Positions 23,609-26,307 of a DNA stretch of 26,307 nucleotides are shown here, in pieces (position 1 is the stretch's first letter; each line of letters begins with the position of its first letter). Where the stretch lies: the NCBI RefSeq assembly GCF_905209685.1, contig NZ_CAJLUB010000015.1:1-26307 (forward strand). The letters run 5' to 3'. This DNA comes from an uncultured Veillonella sp. GTDB taxonomy: Bacteria; Bacillota; Negativicutes; Veillonellales; Veillonellaceae. The position numbers and the translations under genes were made by a program. The notes beneath the pieces were generated by a model that saw only the letters and a program-made list of their open reading frames with translations, had not been told where the DNA came from and searched no databases.

Positions 23609-24796
23609 CTATTCTTTCTCAACTAAACCATATAGGCACAATAAGGAAAGCACTGCACATACTAGCATTGTAATCCCCATGGGTACCCCCGTATGATCTC
23701 CACCAATACCAACGAGTGGAGATACGATGCCTGCAGCGAACATGCTGGCAAAGCCGAGTATGGCAGAGGCACTGCCTGCCATTTTCCCGTAGTTGGTCAT
23801 CGCCATAGAGAATGAGGCGGAGCCGAATAGGGATACGGTACATACGGTAAAGAATAGGATGGTTGTTACAGGGATGAGTGACCATTCGAAAATCATAGCA
23901 ATTAAGAATAGTAAGGAACCAATTGTAAGTTGCCATAGGCTGAATGTTAGTAATTGTTTAGCTGTTATAACATTACTAACACGACTACTAATGGCACTAG
24001 CTAAGACAATACCACAGCTGTTAATACCGAAAAGATAGCTAAATTCTTGAGCGGAAAGATTAAAAATATTTTGGTATACAAAGGATGAACCTGATATATA
24101 AGCAAAAAATCCGCCAAAGGCAAATAATTGTATTAATGTTTGACCTAAGAATGGCTTATCTTTGATGAGGGTAATATAATTTTTAACTGCTACACCTACA
24201 CCGCCTGTAATACGTTTTTCTTTTGGTAAGCTTTCACGGAATAGAAGTGAGCCTACTAATAGAATAGCAGAGAATACTGCTAGAATTACAAAGATTACAC
24301 GCCATGTAGTGAATAAGAGCAATTGGCCACCTATGAGAGGGGCAAGTACTGGAGCTAAGCCGTTAACCATCATAAGTAAGGCGAAGAGTTTCGTCAATTC
24401 TTGACCAGAAGCAAAGTCTCGAGCGATAGCCTTGGCAATTACAACACCTACAGATCCAGTTAAACCTTGTAGGAATCTACCTAGTAAAAGTATTTCGATG
24501 TTAGGTGCAAAGGCACAAATGATGCTAGAGATGACACATAGTAAATTGCCTACGATGAGTGGTAATTTACGACCCATTGTATCGCTAATAGGGCCACCAA
24601 ATAATTGGCCTAATGCAACACCAAAGGTCATAACACCAATGGTCATTTGAATATTAGATGCGGTTGTATTTAATTCGCCAGGCATAATCGGCAATGCTGG
24701 CAAATAAAGATCTGTTGCAAGCGGTGTTATGGCTGTTAACATGCCAAGGAATACTACTAAGATAAAGGAAACCTTAGCAGAGTTTTCTTGATTCAT
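23609..24796 (-). CDS. MFS multidrug exporter, Bcr/CflA type
   Basis: A 395-aa inner-membrane transporter with about 12 hydrophobic segments. The N-terminal TPLATDLYLPALPIM is characteristic of the Bcr/CflA drug:H+ antiporter group, and the loop GGPISDTMGRKLPLI carries the MFS motif A (G-x-x-x-D-x-x-G-R-K). A proline/glycine-rich fifth segment (APVLAPLIGGQLL) matches the exporter-type motif C region. Likely substrates in the family include bicyclomycin, chloramphenicol-like drugs or sulfonamides; none can be chosen from sequence. The start is supported by GATAGGAGG 7 nt upstream (minus strand). It is monocistronic and convergent with the activase gene, with a terminator-like hairpin in its leader. 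Confidence 0.9.
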   Translation of the reverse strand: MNQENSAKVSFILVVFLGMLTAITPLATDLYLPALPIMPGELNTTASNIQMTIGVMTFGVALGQLFGGPISDTMGRKLPLIVGNLLCVISSIICAFAPNIEILLLGRFLQGLTGSVGVVIAKAIARDFASGQELTKLFALLMMVNGLAPVLAPLIGGQLLLFTTWRVIFVILAVFSAILLVGSLLFRESLPKEKRITGGVGVAVKNYITLIKDKPFLGQTLIQLFAFGGFFAYISGSSFVYQNIFNLSAQEFSYLFGINSCGIVLASAISSRVSNVITAKQLLTFSLWQLTIGSLLFLIAMIFEWSLIPVTTILFFTVCTVSLFGSASFSMAMTNYGKMAGSASAILGFASMFAAGIVSPLVGIGGDHTGVPMGITMLVCAVLSLLCLYGLVEKE

Positions 24797-25030
24797 AAAA
24801 TCCTCCTATCTTAAAATGGGAAAAATAAAAGCCTGCGAATCGCACTTCGCAGACTGCATTTAATTTTTTCTATTTGATACGATGTATTGTAACATGATTA
24901 GTAGATAATTTCTATAGATTTTTGTTATTCAGAATTCTGATTTGCTATCTTTTCTTTCATCGATTACAATAAGTTATATTATTTATATCTAAAAGTATCA
25001 ATTTGATTTATGTGTGTAGGAGAGAATTAT
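24797..25030. promoter_or_regulatory. Divergent promoter region with an attenuator-like hairpin in the MFS leader
   Basis: A 234-bp divergent gap. On the minus strand, GTCTGCGAA pairs with TTCGCAGGC (24854-24846 with 24839-24831) around a 6-nt loop, followed by TTTTATTTTT, ending about 13 nt before the MFS ribosome site. A possible minus-strand -10, TACAAT, lies at 24891-24886, which would place the hairpin inside the leader. No gene lies upstream on that strand for which it could be an ordinary terminator. For the plus-strand PepSY gene, TATATT at 24975-24980 is a weak -10 candidate. Confidence 0.55.
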
Positions 25031-25315
25031 ATGAAAAAAATGGTAAAATCCTTGTTTTTGACTATAGTAGCTGTCCTGAGTAGTACTATAGTATCCTCAG
25101 TGGAAGCTATTAGTTCTGATGAGGCCGTACAAAGTGCATTGGCACGCGTACCAGGTGCAACGATTGCAAATGTAACTGAGTTCAATCGCGATTATGATCG
25201 TGGCCGTTTAGAGTATGAAGGTGAAATTCATTATAATGGTTATGAATATGACTTTGAAATCGATGCAGATACTGGCACATTTACAAAATGGGAAGTAGAG
25301 CAAGAGGTCTATTAA
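25031..25315 (+). CDS. Small secreted PepSY-domain-like protein
   Basis: A 94-aa protein with a typical signal peptide: KKMVK, a hydrophobic stretch to ~residue 22, and a likely cut near VEA (24-26). The mature part has one PepSY-like unit: SSDEAVQSALARVPGATIANV, then RGRLEYEGEIHYNGYEYDFEIDADTGTFTKWEVE, with the Y-E-F-E-I-D-A-x-T-G pattern of PepSY beta strands. Such small periplasmic or surface proteins are often of unknown function; some bind or inhibit proteases. GTAGGAGAG (25017-25025) supports ATG 25031 over a start at 25010. The gene stands alone, ending before a shared terminator. Confidence 0.83.
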   Translation: MKKMVKSLFLTIVAVLSSTIVSSVEAISSDEAVQSALARVPGATIANVTEFNRDYDRGRLEYEGEIHYNGYEYDFEIDADTGTFTKWEVEQEVY

Positions 25316-25398
25316 TAAACTGAGATTTTATAATGTGTAACAATGTGGATAAACTCCTTAAGGTTGTATTACTTGGAGTATCCTAATATATAACAATA

Positions 25399-25431
25399 AA
25401 AAAGAACAGCTCATTAAGAGCTGTTCTTTTT
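25399..25431. terminator. Bidirectional terminator between the PepSY and lactate permease genes
   Basis: AAAAAGAACAGCTC (25399-25412) pairs perfectly with GAGCTGTTCTTTTT (25418-25431) around a 5-nt loop. A-runs on the left and T-runs on the right allow termination in both directions. It lies 84 nt after the PepSY gene and 13 nt after the end of the minus-strand permease. Confidence 0.9.
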
Positions 25432-25444
25432 ATGTTACCAAATC

Positions 25445-26305
25445 TTAGAAGAAGAAGTGGTGAATTTCATGGATGAAATGTTGACCGAAGAAGGAGATAC
25501 AACCATGCATAATGATGAAGATCAAGAAGTATTTGAATGCGCTGTTCATGATAACGCTTGCTTCGATTTCATGTTCTAAGTTGTGAGCTTCTTCAGAACC
25601 AATTTCTTTGTGGTTTTCTAGGTATGCTTTCAAAGCAGGACCTACGGCACCAATAGAAATCGCGATGGATTGTGGGGACAACATTTTGCCGATACCAGCT
25701 GCACCGGAGTTAACTGCTGCCAACCAGAAGCCAAGGTCTTCGAAGTTTGTAGGATCTAAACCTTGAGCTGCAGCGATTTGAAGTGGGCCAAACAATACGT
25801 TGGAGTTTGTACCGGAACCAGTCAAGAAGGCACCCAACGCACCTACGATAGGAGCGAATAGAGGATACAAGGAACCTGTACCAGCAACCATTGCTTTCGC
25901 AATATCTGCAGTCATACCAGAGTAAGTCATCAATTTAGCTGTCATAACAACTGTGATGATTGTAAGGTATGTGAATTTCAAGTTTTTAACTGTGGAACCC
26001 AATGTACCGAAGATTTCGCCAGCTTTTGCTTTTTGGATGAAACCACCAACAATACCAGCGATGAAGATCATGATACCAGGAGTTGCAATCCATACGAATG
26101 TGTAAGGTTTTGCACCAGGACCTTGGTAAATAGGTACGGATGTTTTAATGGACGCAAGAGGACCATTAATTGCAGGGAACAATTTGGAAGTTAATAACAA
26201 TAATACGAAGATCAAGATGAATGGCATTGCAGCTACAAGGCCTTCGCCACTGGAAACTTTAGGAACTTCGCCAGTTTGTTTAACTGCGTATTCAGGATCA
26301 TTAGG
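25445..26305 (-). CDS. lctP: L-lactate permease, C-terminal part (5' end outside window)
   Basis: 286 residues are visible. The frame stays open from 25445 to the window edge, so the ATG at 26227 is internal (no ribosome site precedes it; PEYAVKQTGEV is read upstream). About six hydrophobic segments are seen. The signature TGSLYPLFAPIVGALGAFLT followed by SGTNSNVLFGPLQ, and SPQSIAISIGAVG further on, are typical of the LctP/LldP lactate permease family (full length around 530 aa). It imports lactate by proton symport. This fits an organism that ferments lactate, such as Veillonella. The C-terminus is unusually rich in His and Phe (HFIHEIHHFFF). Confidence 0.92.
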   Translation of the reverse strand, partial: PNDPEYAVKQTGEVPKVSSGEGLVAAMPFILIFVLLLLTSKLFPAINGPLASIKTSVPIYQGPGAKPYTFVWIATPGIMIFIAGIVGGFIQKAKAGEIFGTLGSTVKNLKFTYLTIITVVMTAKLMTYSGMTADIAKAMVAGTGSLYPLFAPIVGALGAFLTGSGTNSNVLFGPLQIAAAQGLDPTNFEDLGFWLAAVNSGAAGIGKMLSPQSIAISIGAVGPALKAYLENHKEIGSEEAHNLEHEIEASVIMNSAFKYFLIFIIMHGCISFFGQHFIHEIHHFFF

Positions 26306-26307
26306 AG

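Noticed and set aside
26227..26229. ATG at 26227 as the true start of the lactate permease
   Set aside because: The frame continues upstream to the window edge with permease-like residues, no ribosome site precedes the ATG, and the family is about twice this length.

Overview
The window is about 26 kb of a low-to-moderate GC bacterial chromosome. Gene content suggests a Veillonella-like member of the Negativicutes: a lactate permease, a complete propanediol-type (Pdu) microcompartment operon, a CobT inside that operon, and a giant activase-type Fe-S protein of the kind common in anaerobic Firmicutes. The genus is an inference from gene content and was not tested by alignment.

Region 1 (1-1253): a divergent PocR-type AraC-family regulator (minus strand, 3' end cut by the window edge) and a roughly 480-bp control region.

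Region 2 (1254-18089): one long plus-strand operon, order pduB(short)-pduC-D-E-G-H-O-F-U-V-cobT-pduA-pduB(long)-[59-aa protein]-pduK-like-pduJ-pduL-eutJ-pduM-pduN-pduP-pduQ. PduF brings in diol or glycerol. PduCDE dehydrates it with adenosylcobalamin to the aldehyde, and PduGH reactivates the enzyme. PduO adenosylates cobalamin, and CobT attaches a lower-ligand base. PduP/PduL convert aldehyde to acyl-CoA and then acyl-phosphate, while PduQ reduces aldehyde to alcohol and regenerates NAD+. PduA, B, J, K, U and N form the shell. PduS, PduT, PduW and PduX are not present here. A strong terminator follows pduQ.

The most novel item in the operon is an unlabelled 59-residue gene (12096-12275). It consists almost entirely of two amphipathic helices resembling microcompartment encapsulation peptides, joined by an acidic Pro/Glu linker. 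It looks like a minimal two-ended cargo adaptor.

Region 3 (18090-22873): a structured, AT-rich 530-bp leader and a 1417-aa protein with two 2-hydroxyacyl-CoA dehydratase activase domains fused to Cys-rich HgdB/DUF2229-like regions.

Region 4 (22874-23608): a convergent intergenic region packed with palindromes. Two terminator hairpins have unrelated stems but nearly the same ~37-nt loop, and each loop reads in the same direction relative to the gene it follows. One sits at the centre of a ~325-bp nested palindrome.

Region 5 (23609-26307): a Bcr/CflA-type MFS exporter (minus) with a terminator-like hairpin in its leader, a small secreted PepSY protein (plus), a bidirectional terminator, and the C-terminal part of an L-lactate permease (minus, cut by the window edge). 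No tRNA, rRNA, CRISPR array or transposase was seen.
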